Assembly: GCF_000341285.1 (NCBI RefSeq)
Contig: NW_005178456.1
Coordinates: 1 to 64,000, forward strand
Source: Galdieria sulphuraria
Taxonomy: Eukaryota > Rhodophyta > Bangiophyceae > Galdieriales > Galdieriaceae
Length of the DNA stretch: 64,000 nucleotides
Direction of reading: 5' to 3'
In this document: in pieces, positions 21,073-32,859 of the stretch
How positions within the stretch are numbered: the stretch's first letter is position 1
Layout: each line of letters begins with the position of its first letter
The notes under the pieces: model-generated
The model's input: the letters and a program-made list of their open reading frames with translations, nothing else
Databases searched by the model: none
Told to the model about the DNA's origin: nothing
Translations under genes and position numbers: made by a program

Positions 21073-22511
21073 ATGAATCTAGAAAGAGTAACATCTTTGC
21101 TCTACATATTTATAACAGATAGGAAGAACAACTTTAGATCCTTCACTCTTTGTGACAATTTTCATTTTCATGACAGCCACTCTTTCTACTCGTTGTGGGA
21201 GAATTTGAATCTCGGCGTCGGTTACACGAAGATGTGTAATAGCAAGTACAGCGGGTTGCAAACTCAAGTGGAACAAGAAAAGAGAGATATACCTTCCTTG
21301 TTAGATCTAAAGAAGGCTATACCTTCTCACTGTTTCAAGCCATCTCTTGCAATTAGTCTGTATTATGTTTTCAAGGTTCTGGACTGGTTTAGCTTGTATG
21401 TCTTCTTACCAAACTATGGAATAGGATATTTTCTTGGTCATTTTGTTTCTTTTTATTGCCATTCTGTTTTATGATTCTCCTTTGTATTTTCTTATCTTGC
21501 CACTTTATTGGTTTGGTCAAGGAACAATGTTCTGGGCAATCTTTGTTTTGGGACACGACTGTGGACATGGCTCATTTTCTGCATATCCCGCTATCAATAA
21601 CGTAGTTGGTCACCTGCTTCATTCTGCTATTCTAGTTCCGTTCCATCCTTGGAGAATTTCCCATAGAAAGCACCACAAGAACACAGGGAACTATGAAAAG
21701 GACGAAATCTTCTATCCTATGTCTGAAGATGAATATCGCAGTGTTCCTCGACTGTCACGTTGGGTCTATTCTAATACATTTTTCATGTTTTGTTTTGGTT
21801 TTCCAAGTAAGTAAATTTCAGAATGGCATAGCAACGACTGTTTTCCCAAGTTATCTTTCGCTGGAAGTTTCTGTTGATAGACAATTGAACCAGTTTTTTC
21901 GCTTAATGCCTTGTGAGTGAAATATTTTGAACTGACTTATCTTGGTTTTAGTTTATCTTATTCGTGGTTATGGTGGTAAAATGAAACACGCTTCGCATTT
22001 TTCTTCAAGTTCGGAATTGTTTAAGAAAGAAGAGCGCGAACTGGTGAAAACTTCAGTTTTCAGTATTCTGGCTGTGATAGGATTGTTGACTAGTGGCATC
22101 TTCCATTTTGGTTTTTGGAATATTGTTTGTTTCTATGGAATTCCCTACTTAGTATTTTGTTCATGGCTGTTGGTTGTTACGTTTTTACATCACACTGCAC
22201 CTGGCGCACAGTGGTATGATCAATCTTCTTGGTCTTATGTACTTGGAAATTTGCAGTGCGTGAATCGTGTCTATGGATGGATAGAGCCTATTCATCATAA
22301 CATCGGTTGTCACACTGTCCATCACTTGTTTCCAGCAATTCCCCACTATAGGTTGAGAGAAGCAGATTTGGCTTTGGCACCTATACTGGGTAGTTATCGG
22401 AAGGAAGATAACTGCAGTACAATTTCTTCGCTATGGAAGTCATTTCGAATTTGGTCTCGAAATCACGTCATTCCTGACAATACCAAAGTTTTTGTCTTAC
22501 CTGCAGAGTAA
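21073..22511 (+). CDS. omega-3 fatty acid desaturase (FAD3/7/8 type)
   Basis: Membrane di-iron desaturase that introduces the omega-3 double bond (linoleate to alpha-linolenate). Three exons, 414 aa: 21073-21375, 21425-21806, 21952-22511. The first intron (49 nt) restores '[13 protein letters not shown]', a family strand. The second (145 nt) restores '[14 protein letters not shown]'. All three histidine boxes are present: HDCGHGS, HRKHH, and HTVHH in '[15 protein letters not shown]'. The sequences around the boxes ([19 protein letters not shown]) are those of omega-3 rather than delta-12 enzymes. The first 80 residues are basic and serine-rich and could be a plastid transit peptide. No ER retrieval signal is seen at the C-terminus. 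First ATG at 21073; an upstream GTG is not used as start. Confidence 0.88.
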
Positions 22512-23207
22512 TAGATAAGTTTTGATAGAATTTTGGACAAGGTTTTGGTCAAGAGTGTATGTTGTGTTAAGTTAGAATAGAAAAAGAGAATATTGGATTG
22601 TTTTCTCAAGTTTTTTTTACTTCTTTCTTAATGAAAGATTGAAGTATAAATGGAATTTTGGTTTGAAAACTTGTGAAATGCTGTTCGAATAAGGAATCTT
22701 CAGTATGCCCAACTATCATGTTTCAAATAGATAGTTCGCCCAAAATAGGAACTATAACTTGGATTAACAGACTAAGTTTCTCGTCTCTCTTCAATAAGAA
22801 CCATTTCTGCTGCTAGACAATTCGAAAAGACGAAGTCATCTTCTATTTGAACTAAATATAGAAAACGATTCCTGTTTCGTGAAGACTTCGTTATTCAAGT
22901 TACTAAAATATGCAATTATCCCGGTTTCATTCCACTTGAAGACATCATAGCAACATAATTATAAGATGAATTCAATAAATATATCCAGAGGAACGCGTCA
23001 TAACGTATAAGTCAATATTTTAGAACACGAGCTATTACGAACATACAAAGTATGGTATTCTACTGTCCCATTTCTTTCCCTATTCGGAACAACAACAACG
23101 TAGAAAAAGTTTTGAAACTTACAACTCCTCCATATATTGTCAATTAGTCTTCATAAATACTTCGCTCTCGTTCATAGAGACAAATAAAAGTATAAGGCTC
23201 TCCACGA
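22512..23207. other. intergenic
   Basis: Convergent 3' regions of the desaturase and the 23208 gene. Nothing recognised. Confidence 0.4.
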
Positions 23208-23907
23208 TTATTGTTGTTTGTTCCAACTTTCTGGAACAAGTAACTTGAATAAATGCCTTCGAGCTCCTCTTCTACCAAGAAGTGAAAAGGAGTCTGGTCG
23301 ATCATCAATATCCAGAGTCTTTTTCAAGAAATGAGAAGGTTGCTTTCGTCGTTGCTTCCAAAACTTGAATAAAACTAAACCAAATACTAGAAAGCAAAAT
23401 AAAGCGACTAGGTAAAAAAAAGTCTGAAGCCACCATCTCCAAGTCCACTGCTTTCCAAAGTTGACCAAGTTTTCCCTTCCCGTTGCTGTCGCACTTTCGA
23501 GCCAATTGAAAACTTTCTCCTTTCCACTTTCTTTACTTCTATGTGATTCACAGAGGGAGGCCCATCCTTCTATCAACTCACGATATGTTTCGGTCCAACA
23601 AACCAAAGAACAAGCAATCCACAGTTCTTTTTTGTACAGAAAAATTCTTTGCAACTCTCGAAAACAAGCTTCCGAACACTTTCCAGTGACATAAAAGTTA
23701 CGACAATCTAAACTTTCGATAACAGCCTCAACTAAAGATGCAGTTGAATAAGTTAAAGGATGAACTACGTGTCAATCTCTTACCCGTCTCTCGAAGATCG
23801 TGGCAACTACCGCCTTCTTCACACTGTTCTAAATCTACAGCATAACTAGTAAAGAACAACGAGAAAAGAAGACAAAAGAACAGCGCTAAAAAAAGCCTTG
23901 TGAACAT
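23208..23907 (-). CDS. orphan secreted/type I membrane protein, cysteine-rich ectodomain
   Basis: Two exons joined across 23732-23783 (52 nt); 215 aa. ATG at 23907 opens a clear signal peptide (MFTRLFLALFFCLLFSLFF, then SYA). About 100 residues follow with eight or so cysteines in the first 75 (CEEGGSC, CRNF, CSEAC, CSLVCW, LCESH), suggesting a disulphide-bonded extracytoplasmic domain. A tryptophan-flanked transmembrane helix (TFFYLVALFCFLVFGLVLF) and a basic cytosolic tail end the protein. I do not recognise a family; it may be lineage-specific. Confidence 0.65.
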
Positions 23908-23958
23908 GATTTCTTCAACTTGAAAAATCCTTTAATATGGACTTGTCCCACAAATGAC

Positions 23959-25088
23959 TTAAAGTTTACTATGATTAGAAGATGCCGCATTCAAAGAGTA
24001 CACACCAGGAGGTACTGAAGCATTCTTTGGAGTCCTAAAGGTACCTAGTTTGGAGGCTGGCCAGGCAGGAGGTGGCTCTTTTCCTGGCACGCATTGATAA
24101 CGGGAAAAGTCCTCTATTCCTCGTTCTCTCATAAAAACTTCATCAATGACTGCATGACCACTGAAGCGTCCACCAGGCTCATTCACCATCATAAGCACAC
24201 AGTCTGCGAGGATTGAAGCCTAAAAAAGTAAAAAAACAGAATACAAGTGGCAACTATCGATTGATTACCTTCCTCCACATCCATCTCTCTCCGAGATGAA
24301 AATTCATAGTGGCAAAACTTTCTATCATTGTCTTAGGCCATAGTGCATTGGATGAAATATTAAATTCTCGAACTTCCTATCAGATATGGTAAGTTGTGAA
24401 ACATATACTATAGGCCCAAACTAACTTCAGCAAGGCCCATGGCTAAAATAGTCATTCCATATTTGCTCATGAGATATCCCACTTTGCCTTCCATATGTTC
24501 CAAGTCTATTGGTGGAGACATAGTAATAATATGACCTGAACGTTGTTTGATCATGTGCGGCAAAACTGCTCGTACACAGGCGAAAGAACCTCTCGCGTTG
24601 ACACCCTGTACAAGGTCGTATCTTTTCATAGGAGTATCCACAACGTTCTTCCACCACAGAGCCTCTACAAGTATCAAAGTCCGGTCAAAAGCTTTCTCAA
24701 TAAGCACTTACTCCACTATTTGCAATAAGAATGTCAATTGAGCCAAAAGCTTGTACAGTCTTATCCACCATATTTTCTACAGCTACTTCTTCTCGAACAT
24801 CAACTTGACAAGGAAGAGCTTTCACACCACATGCTTCTACTTCCTTTGCAACGCTATAAATAGTGCCAGGAAGGCTGGGAGTATCTTGAATACTTTTTGC
24901 AGCAACAACAACATTTGCACCAGCTTCAGCAAACGCTAGTGCTATCTACCTTGCTTTTTAGCTTTGCCAATCTCTAAAATGGACTAAAATACCTCTCTTC
25001 CTATTCCCCTACTCGCTCCTGTTACTATTGCGGTCTTTCCACTTAGGCACTTTTGTTTGCGCAGCGTATCAGGTAAGAAATTGCTCAT
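23959..25088 (-). CDS. HSDL2: HSDL2-like short-chain dehydrogenase
   Basis: Five exons, 311 aa; introns 24220-24268, 24377-24425, 24663-24711 and 24946-24992. A classical SDR with Rossmann motif TGASRGIG, then 'GANVVVAA', the 'DVR' acid, 'IANSG', and the active-site pair Y-x-x-x-K in 'YLMSKYGMT'. The 'GTIY' and 'MSPP' segments and the 'SKYGM' site match hydroxysteroid dehydrogenase-like protein 2, a peroxisomal or mitochondrial enzyme of lipid metabolism. The SCP2 domain found at the C-terminus of animal HSDL2 is absent; the protein ends in a short proline-rich tail. Physiological substrate unknown. Confidence 0.85.
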
Positions 25089-25212
25089 ACCTCTTGCAGA
25101 AAAACCAAGTCCTTCCAAAATTCTATGGGACAGACATTTCTCTGTCAATTTGCGAAAATTTCCAATTTATCTAAGTGAAATAAGAGTATTCTCCAAACTA
25201 AAATAACCGTCT

Positions 25213-26514
25213 TCAACTTAATGGAGGAGGTGGCGGGGGAGGAAGTTCATCGTCTTCAGGTGGTGGTGGCGGTGGTGGTGGAGGGGAAAGTGCTCCTGTT
25301 TGAAAAGCAGGAGAACTTGAAGAGACTTTCGAGTTCATAACGGATGTAGAAACAACGGTGTGGTCCGTTGATGTTATAACTTGACCATTTTCTCCGAAAG
25401 TTACTTGCGGGTATGTAACGTTACCATTAGCATCACGATAGCCATAATGTATTCTCCAAGGAGGAATTTTATGTGTTGAACTCATCATTCCTTGAGACCC
25501 TCCCATTCCAGACTCTCCAAAAGCATGCGACGCAGAGCCTTGTGCATCACTTGATGGTGCACCACCTAGTTCTTCCAGAAATGATTGATATTCTGCATCG
25601 AGATCATTACCATCTTTATATTTCTTAGGGCAATCAACAGTGGGATGGCTAGAGTCACCACATATGCGACAACTTATGGAATTGGAAAAAAAGCTACCGG
25701 GTCCACGCAGTAACTCATCTTTCCGAAAACTATCTCGATCACGTAAAGTTCCATTCAAAGCTGCAAGTTCTCGAAGTTGTGCTTGTTTGTGTTCATTCTT
25801 CTCGTCATCCATTACTGTTACTAAATCTTGTATTCTTTGCAAACACTTTTTCACTCTATCTTTTGCGTCCATGCCCTCCGAGGTAACCACAACATGAAGA
25901 TCATCGTTATCATCTGGTGCTGGAACCCTATTTCTTCCATCCTTCACAGAACCCTTTCCCCGAATGGCTATTCGGCAGTTGAAGTCCTTTTCAAGACGTT
26001 TATGAGTATTGCCACGGGGTCCTAGGATAAGGCCAATGAAGTTAACGTTGGGATACTCGTTGACTGGAAGGTACATCTTCTCAGAAACTCTTAAGGGTCT
26101 TATTCCAGGAGGTGGCTGAAAATAGGGGTCTAGTTGCTTTAATCTTTCACAAATACGTAAGCGTTCTTCTTCCAACTTGTCTCTAGCTCTATCTGCTTTA
26201 GTGTTGACTCTACGGCCCTTGGCGTCGTAAATTGGTTCTGGTGAAGGTGAGCGACATAACTCTTCCACAGGAATGTTTCCACTGTTGATTAAGCGTGTTA
26301 GTGCGTCAAGCTTTGTTCTAAGCTCACGAACTTCGTTCTCCTTTGCGTCGATGCTCTCCCAGCGAGTTCGGCGCCTCCTTCTTCTTTCTCGCTCCTTCTC
26401 ATCAGTAGTGGCTATGTCTTGGGAGGTACTTTTTGACAACTCTTCCTGCTTATTATTCGGAGCAGTTTCGTTTTCTACTACTTGATGCTTGGCAGAAGAT
26501 ACTGTATCTGTCAT
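25213..26514 (-). CDS. SF1: splicing factor 1 / branchpoint-binding protein
   Basis: Single exon, 433 aa; first ATG at 26514. SF1/BBP binds the intron branchpoint during early spliceosome assembly together with U2AF. Seen in order: an N-terminal RRRRRTRWE segment with the conserved tryptophan that contacts U2AF65, the helix-hairpin region, a KH-QUA2 domain with 'FIGLILGPRGNTHK' as the GxxG loop, one CCHC zinc knuckle (CRICGDSSHPTVDCP), and a C-terminal proline-rich tail with two runs of prolines. The short 'PPWRIHYGY' motif lies before the tail. Only 60 bp separate its ATG from the SHMT stop upstream, so its promoter must overlap the end of SHMT. Confidence 0.93.
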   Translation of the reverse strand: MTDTVSSAKHQVVENETAPNNKQEELSKSTSQDIATTDEKERERRRRRRTRWESIDAKENEVRELRTKLDALTRLINSGNIPVEELCRSPSPEPIYDAKGRRVNTKADRARDKLEEERLRICERLKQLDPYFQPPPGIRPLRVSEKMYLPVNEYPNVNFIGLILGPRGNTHKRLEKDFNCRIAIRGKGSVKDGRNRVPAPDDNDDLHVVVTSEGMDAKDRVKKCLQRIQDLVTVMDDEKNEHKQAQLRELAALNGTLRDRDSFRKDELLRGPGSFFSNSISCRICGDSSHPTVDCPKKYKDGNDLDAEYQSFLEELGGAPSSDAQGSASHAFGESGMGGSQGMMSSTHKIPPWRIHYGYRDANGNVTYPQVTFGENGQVITSTDHTVVSTSVMNSKVSSSSPAFQTGALSPPPPPPPPPEDDELPPPPPPPLS

Positions 26515-26574
26515 GGGCAGCAACAAAATCTATCAAATTTATTTGGAAATCAACACAAACAAATACTCACTCTA

Positions 26575-28357
26575 CTACAACTGTCCACCTGGCATAGGGA
26601 ACTTTTTTGAGAACTCTACCACTTCCTTCCTTAATTTTTCTACTTCCTAAAGTAGAGAGTAAAAATCTGGTAAACACGTAACACTTAAAAATACTGACCT
26701 CATGTCCATTCAAGGCCATGTTGAAATCCTTAATGTTCTTTCCCGATTTTTGCTGAATGGCGAGAGCAAGTTTCACAGCTCGATCCAAAAAGTCGGCAAC
26801 TTGCATAAAGTCATTCTCCTTGAAACCTCTTGAAGTAAGAGCTGGAGTTCCAATACGAACACCGCCAGGTACCAGAGCTGATGTATCTCCATGCACAGCA
26901 TTCTTATTTAGAGTTATATGCGCAGCATCACAAATTTTTTCCATCTTGGAACCCTTTGTACATAAAACAGTTCATTCAAGCTCATATTACCAAAAAAATT
27001 CTACTCACAGTAAGATTCACTGGACGCAAGTCCCATAAGACTAAATGATTATCGGTTCCACCAGTAGCCAACTTATATCCTCTTTTTTCAAGTTCGGCTG
27101 CCAATGCACGTGCATTGGCTTGAACCTACGAATCTTTCAAACTCTTGCTCTAACAAAAAACTTGACTTCTTACTTGAAACGCGTATTTTTTGAACTCTGG
27201 CGACATAGCCTCCTTTAGAGCGACACCAACTGCAGCAATAGTGTGATTGTGAGGACCTCCTTGACAACCAGGGAAAACAGCCTAGCCAGTCTAAACAAAA
27301 CTTCGAGATAAATAAACAAATAACCAACCATGTTGATCTTGGACTCAAAGTCATATTCTTCACCGGATGATTGACCTTGTACGTCCTTCTTGGGACCACG
27401 ACGGAAGAAGATGAGACCTGCTCTAGGCCCTACCATATGTTTGTAGGCTATTATTGAAAAATAAATACAAACATGCTAACCTCTCAAAGACTTGTGAGTG
27501 GTCGTGGTAACAATGTCACAGTACTCGAAAGGACTCCGAACTGCGCCTGCACAAACCAGACCAGAGGTATGAGCCATATCACATAAAAGATAGGCTCCAC
27601 ATTTGTCGGCTAAGGTTAAACAATTCAACTTCATGAAAGAAAACAAAATCCGACCAACATACCTATTGAACGCAAACGCTTATAATCCCAGTCTCTTGGA
27701 TAGGCACTCGCTCCACAGAGAATAAGTTTAGGTCTATAGGTCAGTGCAATTTCTTCCAACTTGTCATATTCAATAAGACCTGTTTCTGGATGCACCTTAT
27801 AGGGAAAGGATTCGAAATATATAGAAGTGGCTGATATCTTTTTTTTAGCTGTGTAATACCCATGAGTCAAGTGTCCACCAGAAGGCAAATCAAGACCCAT
27901 TATTCTATCATGAACTTGGAGGATCTGCGAGAAGTTGTAAGATTCAACAAAACTGCCTCAAAAACCGTTTACCTACCCCAGTATAGGCAGCAAAGTTGGC
28001 AGTAGAGCCACTGTATGGCTGTACATTCACTCCCCATTGATCAGCCGAAAGCCCGAAAGCTTCCAGAGCCCTTTTCTGAACCAAAATTTCCACTTTATCA
28101 ATTATTTCGTTTCCTCCATAATATCGGTTTCCTGGAAGGCCTTCCGAATATTTGTTGGTAAGACAGGAACCGTTGGCTTCCATAACTGCTCTTGAAGTAA
28201 AGTTTTCTGAGGCTATAAGCTCCAAGCCAGTGAACTGTCTCTCTTTTTCCTTTTCGACAAGTGAGTACATTTCTGGGTCTACTGAAGAGAGCGGTTTATT
28301 CCCGCTGAATCCTTCAAATTCCGGAGTATAGTAACCGTTTGCATAACACTCCGACAT
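26575..28357 (-). CDS. SHMT: serine hydroxymethyltransferase
   Basis: Eight exons, 474 aa; introns 26647-26698, 26954-27008, 27126-27173, 27282-27328, 27430-27480, 27610-27662 and 27925-27976. A PLP enzyme that converts serine and tetrahydrofolate to glycine and methylene-tetrahydrofolate. Seen: 'LIASENFTS', '[13 protein letters not shown]', '[14 protein letters not shown]', and the Schiff-base lysine in '[12 protein letters not shown]' (split by an intron after the arginine codon). 'VQPYSGS' and '[15 protein letters not shown]'-like segments are also present. The start at 28357 gives a short N-terminus like cytosolic forms. An upstream in-frame extension to 28456 lacks a better start, so location is unsettled. 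Confidence 0.93.
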
Positions 28358-28829
28358 GGTTTTTTTGTTAGTGGTTGCCACAGACAGAAACTGATACGGC
28401 CAAGACAATCTCCACAAATGAAGAAAAGTAGAGTGGAACGAAATGTCCAAATTCAATTTCTATTTTGCAAACGCCATTTTGAGAGTTGATCTGACAAAAT
28501 ATGCTACGAGAACTTTACAATAAAATTGCACTTGTTTTCTTCCAACTTGCAAGTTCCGTTTCTGTCCCATTCGAAACTCTGAACACCAGTTGTCTCTTGA
28601 ACCATATGAAACTGCTGGAGACACAATGTAAAAAAGAAACTCCGTGGAAGCTTTATTTTTGGTTCCGAGAAACTCAAAATATTTCAAGTATGGCATAATG
28701 AGTATCTCTCTATTCTGTTCGATATCCAAGAAAAATCAGGTTATCCTTGTCTCACTGTCCGTCCCAGTGTCCAACTATTAACTACAATTCCACTCACCAG
28801 AAAAAATAGACTTGTACACGTCAGGTCAA

Positions 28830-30622
28830 ATGCATTTTGTGGCCCAATCCATATCGAAGCATCGAATAAAAATTGCTGTGGGAAAAAAACAATTTTTGTG
28901 GCACAACTCCTTAAGCAGTATTTTGTTCCAACTATTGCATTGGAAAAGTCTGTTGAAGCGAATGAAGCCGAGGTTGCGACTTTTAAGAGTTTCTTCTACT
29001 AGACTGGTTGCTACTTTTTTGTTTTTATTGCTGTGTTCCTTGTTCCTTTTGCTCCAGTTGCTATACAAGAGATCAACTATAAGTATGAAAACAGACTGGA
29101 AACCTGAAACAGACCCAATCATATTGGAACTTCTCCAGAAAGCAGCTAATAAGACTTCGCCTTCAGAAGATGAGTTGTTTCAGGATATTTTGGTGTTGCC
29201 TAGAGAAGATCCTCGATGGGAAGAAATAAATAAGATTCACAAGAGTCCTTATTGGGACAAGTCTGTGGTAAGTCAGACTTGGGGAGGGAAGACCAAAGTT
29301 TGGTGTCCACCTGCCCATAACAATTGTGTTGCAGACGAGTTCCGTTCAGTTATATGGTGGATTGACTTCACAAATGAAAGACTGGCTAACGAAGCAGGCG
29401 AGTTTGAGAAAGTTATTTTAAAAGAACACTACACGGAATCCCACGAACAAAATCTTGTATTATATGAGGCTACAGATTACAACTATAATAGTAACTGGAC
29501 TATGGCCTTACCTACAACTTATGCAGCTTCTCCCATTTTGAGAGCTACAAGACCTGAACTGAGCCTTGCTTTCTTTATTCAAGTTAGTGAGAGCAATCTG
29601 CACATGTTTCCACGCATGTTTAACAAAATTTATCACGATAAGAATGTTTATGCCATTCACTTCGATAAGCATGTTTCTGAGCAAGATATGGAAGAAGCAC
29701 TAAAAAATATTGGTTTTAAGCAATCCAACAATGTAATTTTATTACCTCGTGAAAAAGTGTCCTATTGGGGAATATCAATGGTAAGTGAAGAAAAGATATC
29801 TGTTCATCGTGATGACTCAATGAGGATTAGCTTCTGAATACTATTTCTGCCATAACTGAATTATTAGATAAGAGCTCTCATTGGGATTATTTCATCAATT
29901 TATCAGCTGCTGATTATCCATTGATTACTCCATCCAAACTGAGACAACTTTTCGCTCAAGCTGCTGGAGAACCAGAATATAATTTTATTCAAGTACTTGG
30001 TGCGAATGCTGCTAGGGATCACGACTATCGAGTGAAGCAAATTCATTTCGATCCTGCTTTATTTGATGCGGAGGGAAATGATCTATATACGATATCGGAC
30101 AGAAGTCATCCTTATGCACGACAAGACAATATGAACATCCAAAAGGGAGAAGCCTGGATGATCTTGTCTCGTTCCTTTTGTAGATATGTTACAAGAGAAA
30201 TGGATCCAAAACGTTATTTGATTCGCTTTGCAACTGCTTCTGCGTCCGATGAATTGTATTTTCAAACAGTATTTTGGAACTCTCCTTATCGTCCTACCAT
30301 AGTCAATCGAATTTTTAGAGCTATATTCTGGTTTCATCCCTTAAATGGAACTTCGGGTGCAAGACCATATAACTTAGATCAAGCTTCTTTATTTTATGAC
30401 TATATTCGATGTACTGGGGCATTGTTTGCTAGAAAATTTATGGATACCAATAGCGAAACCTTAGCTATAATTGACCGTGAACTTCTTAATGAAAGCAGTG
30501 ATATAAGTCAGCAATATTATGATGAAATATCGAGACAATTCCTGTATGTTACAGCCGATACGCGAAAACGAATGAACAAATTGAGATGGAAGGACCCTTT
30601 TTACAATCAATATCATTCTTAG
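28830..30622 (+). CDS. GT14 family glycosyltransferase (core-2/I-branching type)
   Basis: Two exons (intron 29781-29830), 580 aa from ATG 28830; a second in-frame ATG at 28962 is equally plausible. Type II membrane protein: basic N-terminus, then a signal anchor 'TFLFLLLCSLFLLLQLL', a stem, and a lumenal catalytic domain. The domain begins 'LAFFIQVSE' and continues with 'YAIHFDKH', 'SYWGISM' and, after the splice, 'HWDYFINLSAADYPL', the hallmark of the core-2/I-branching and xylosyltransferase family (GT14, Golgi). In plants this family includes arabinogalactan glucuronosyltransferases. The exact donor and acceptor cannot be read from the sequence. Confidence 0.85.
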
Positions 30623-30665
30623 TTATTTCTTTTGATTGTGAAGGTTACTTCAATGTGATACATAG

Positions 30666-32594
30666 TTATTGTTCAAGTTCCGAAGCCGAGTAGTTTCCAT
30701 TAACCAGACTAGAGGATGTTTCTGAAGGTAATGGACTGTGAACTTGTTTCTCAACTCGAAGCAATAAGATACGGCGGTCATCTGTTTGCATAATTGTAAA
30801 GAGGTAATTGCCAAGGTGCAAAGTTTCACCAACATCTGGAATCCGTCCAATCATGTGACATATCACTCCGGAAATGGTTTCGAATTGGTCCAATTCGGGA
30901 TCATGACTTAAGGATAAACCTTCCAATACTTTACATAAATGTTCCATATTTGTATTTCCTTTGATTGAATACACTCCTTCGCTGACTTGACAAATATACT
31001 CCGTGTTCTCATCTACATCATCCTCATCATATATTTCTCCAACAATCTAAGTATAAAGTGTCAAAAGAACAAGTTAAACAATGGTTATTTACATACCTCC
31101 TCAACAATATCTTCCAATGTGACCAATCCAGCAGTTCCGCCATATTCATCTACAACGATAGCCATATGTTGTCGTTTCTTTTTCATTTGCTCCAAAACGT
31201 TCCAAACAGGCATCGACTCTGGTACAAAAAAGACAGGCTCCATTAGCTCTCGCACTATTACCGTTTCAAGTTGTTCAGGTTCGTTCAAAAACTGTAAAAG
31301 GGACTTGAAGTATACAATTCCAGTTATCTTGTCAATGGAATCTTCATATACAGGTGTTCGGGAATAATGATGATCTTTTTCCAACCTCAACAAGTCCTAA
31401 ATTAAAGGTGAGTTACCCATCTCAATATCCAATTCTAATAACCTTTAACGAGGCTTCCGCACTTATTGAAACCATTTCCACTCGAGGACACATAATTTCG
31501 CAAACTTTCGTCTCCTCTAAATCTAAGACACCTTCAATCATATCTTGTTCATATCTTTCAATACTTCCTGAACGACCTGCACCAGCAGCAATCAACCTCA
31601 ATTCCTCCTCAGATACAGCGGTAGTATCTTCCACTGTAATACGAAATACTCTTAATATGGTTTTGGCAAACACTGCAAATAGTTTTCCAACTGGATAAAG
31701 CATGAGCGAAAGAAATGATACTATTGGCAAAGTAGCTCTCAGCACTAGAACAGGATTGGACACTGCAAGTGACTTTGGCAGAATCTCCCCAAAGAATAAG
31801 AAGAAAACTGTCATCAAGGCACTTGTATAGCCAAATGCCATATCTCCAAATAATTTGGTTGCTGCTTCTGTAGTAAAAGCAGTCACAAATACCATCACGG
31901 TCGTTGATGCTACCAGAATAGTGGTCAAAAATCTAGTAATGTCTTTTTCCAATATCTGAAAAGGTGAGTTGTATCCACTAGATTCTGCGAGCTCCTTCAG
32001 TTTCCAAGGCCACAAAGTTGTTGCAGCAGTTTCAGCAGCAGCTAATAAGGAGCCCAATAGAAACAAAAGTATGCTTAAAATACTCATAATCTTCCATCTT
32101 GAAGAAAAAGAACTTGGATCGATAAAGGCCAGCTGGGGTCCTGTCAAACTCTGTATTGGCAAGCAAAGAACACAAAACAAGTTTGAAAAGGCTCTAAAAT
32201 GAGTGGTTAATATTTGATATTTAAAACGCTGCCGGAAATAGACGACGATTTTGGTCAATACACAACTTTCCTTTCTAGAATAGATTGTCGCTCGAGGGAG
32301 TTGGCACATTTTGCAAAGAGCGGTAACTATGCAGAATTTGAGGTTCAACAAAGTATAAAATGAAGTAGTTCTAAAATATATACAACCTCTAGGCCACGAA
32401 GTATTCCACCATAAATATCTTCTTGTTAGTCTTCCAAGTGGGTGCTTATTCCCTAAACTCCAAGCAACAGTCCAAGCAGGAGAATCACAAAAGCGCTCAG
32501 TAGAAAGTTTTGAGAAACATGGAAAGAAAAAAGATTTGTAAAAACTAACTGGTTGGAAGCCATATATAGCTGCAACCGAATACAAGTGCGTCAT
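30666..32594 (-). CDS. CNNM/CorC-type transporter with DUF21 and CBS pair, plastid-like
   Basis: Three exons, 610 aa; introns 31047-31096 and 31397-31442. Seen: a long basic, serine-rich N-terminus (possible plastid transit peptide), the four-helix DUF21 membrane domain with 'FGEILPKSLAVSNP', the acidic helix 'EEELRLIAAG', a CBS pair with 'MCPRVEMVSIS' and '[25 protein letters not shown]', and a C-terminal CorC_HlyC domain. CNNM/CorC proteins export magnesium. The closest relatives I recognise are plant plastid proteins with the same DUF21-CBS layout (MGR8/MGR9 type) and cyanobacterial HlyC/CorC proteins. Magnesium as substrate is inferred from the family. Confidence 0.85.
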
Positions 32595-32859
32595 CCAAAA
32601 CTAGCAACTAATTTCAGTGATCATTCAAATGCGATGCAAATCCAAGTGGTTTCTGATCATCAATCATGAAATAACCAAAAGACAGAGGAAAAATGCAGTA
32701 TATCAGAGAATAGTTGTCGAGGAGTTTTAAGTGTTATTTCGAGATTGTCCAAGACTAACTAATATTCCTTGTTTCCAAAGCTCCAGAATAATTTTCTCTT
32801 TGAGACAATACGAAGCAAATTTCCAAATTCCCACCCGGGAATAACAACTTTTTGAACAA

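Noticed and set aside
21894-21912. A 19-nt micro-exon in the desaturase gene
   Set aside because: It does not keep the reading frame into the last exon; a single 145-nt intron does and restores the family sequence.
26757-27038. Plus-strand 93-codon frame
   Set aside because: Antisense shadow of SHMT exons.
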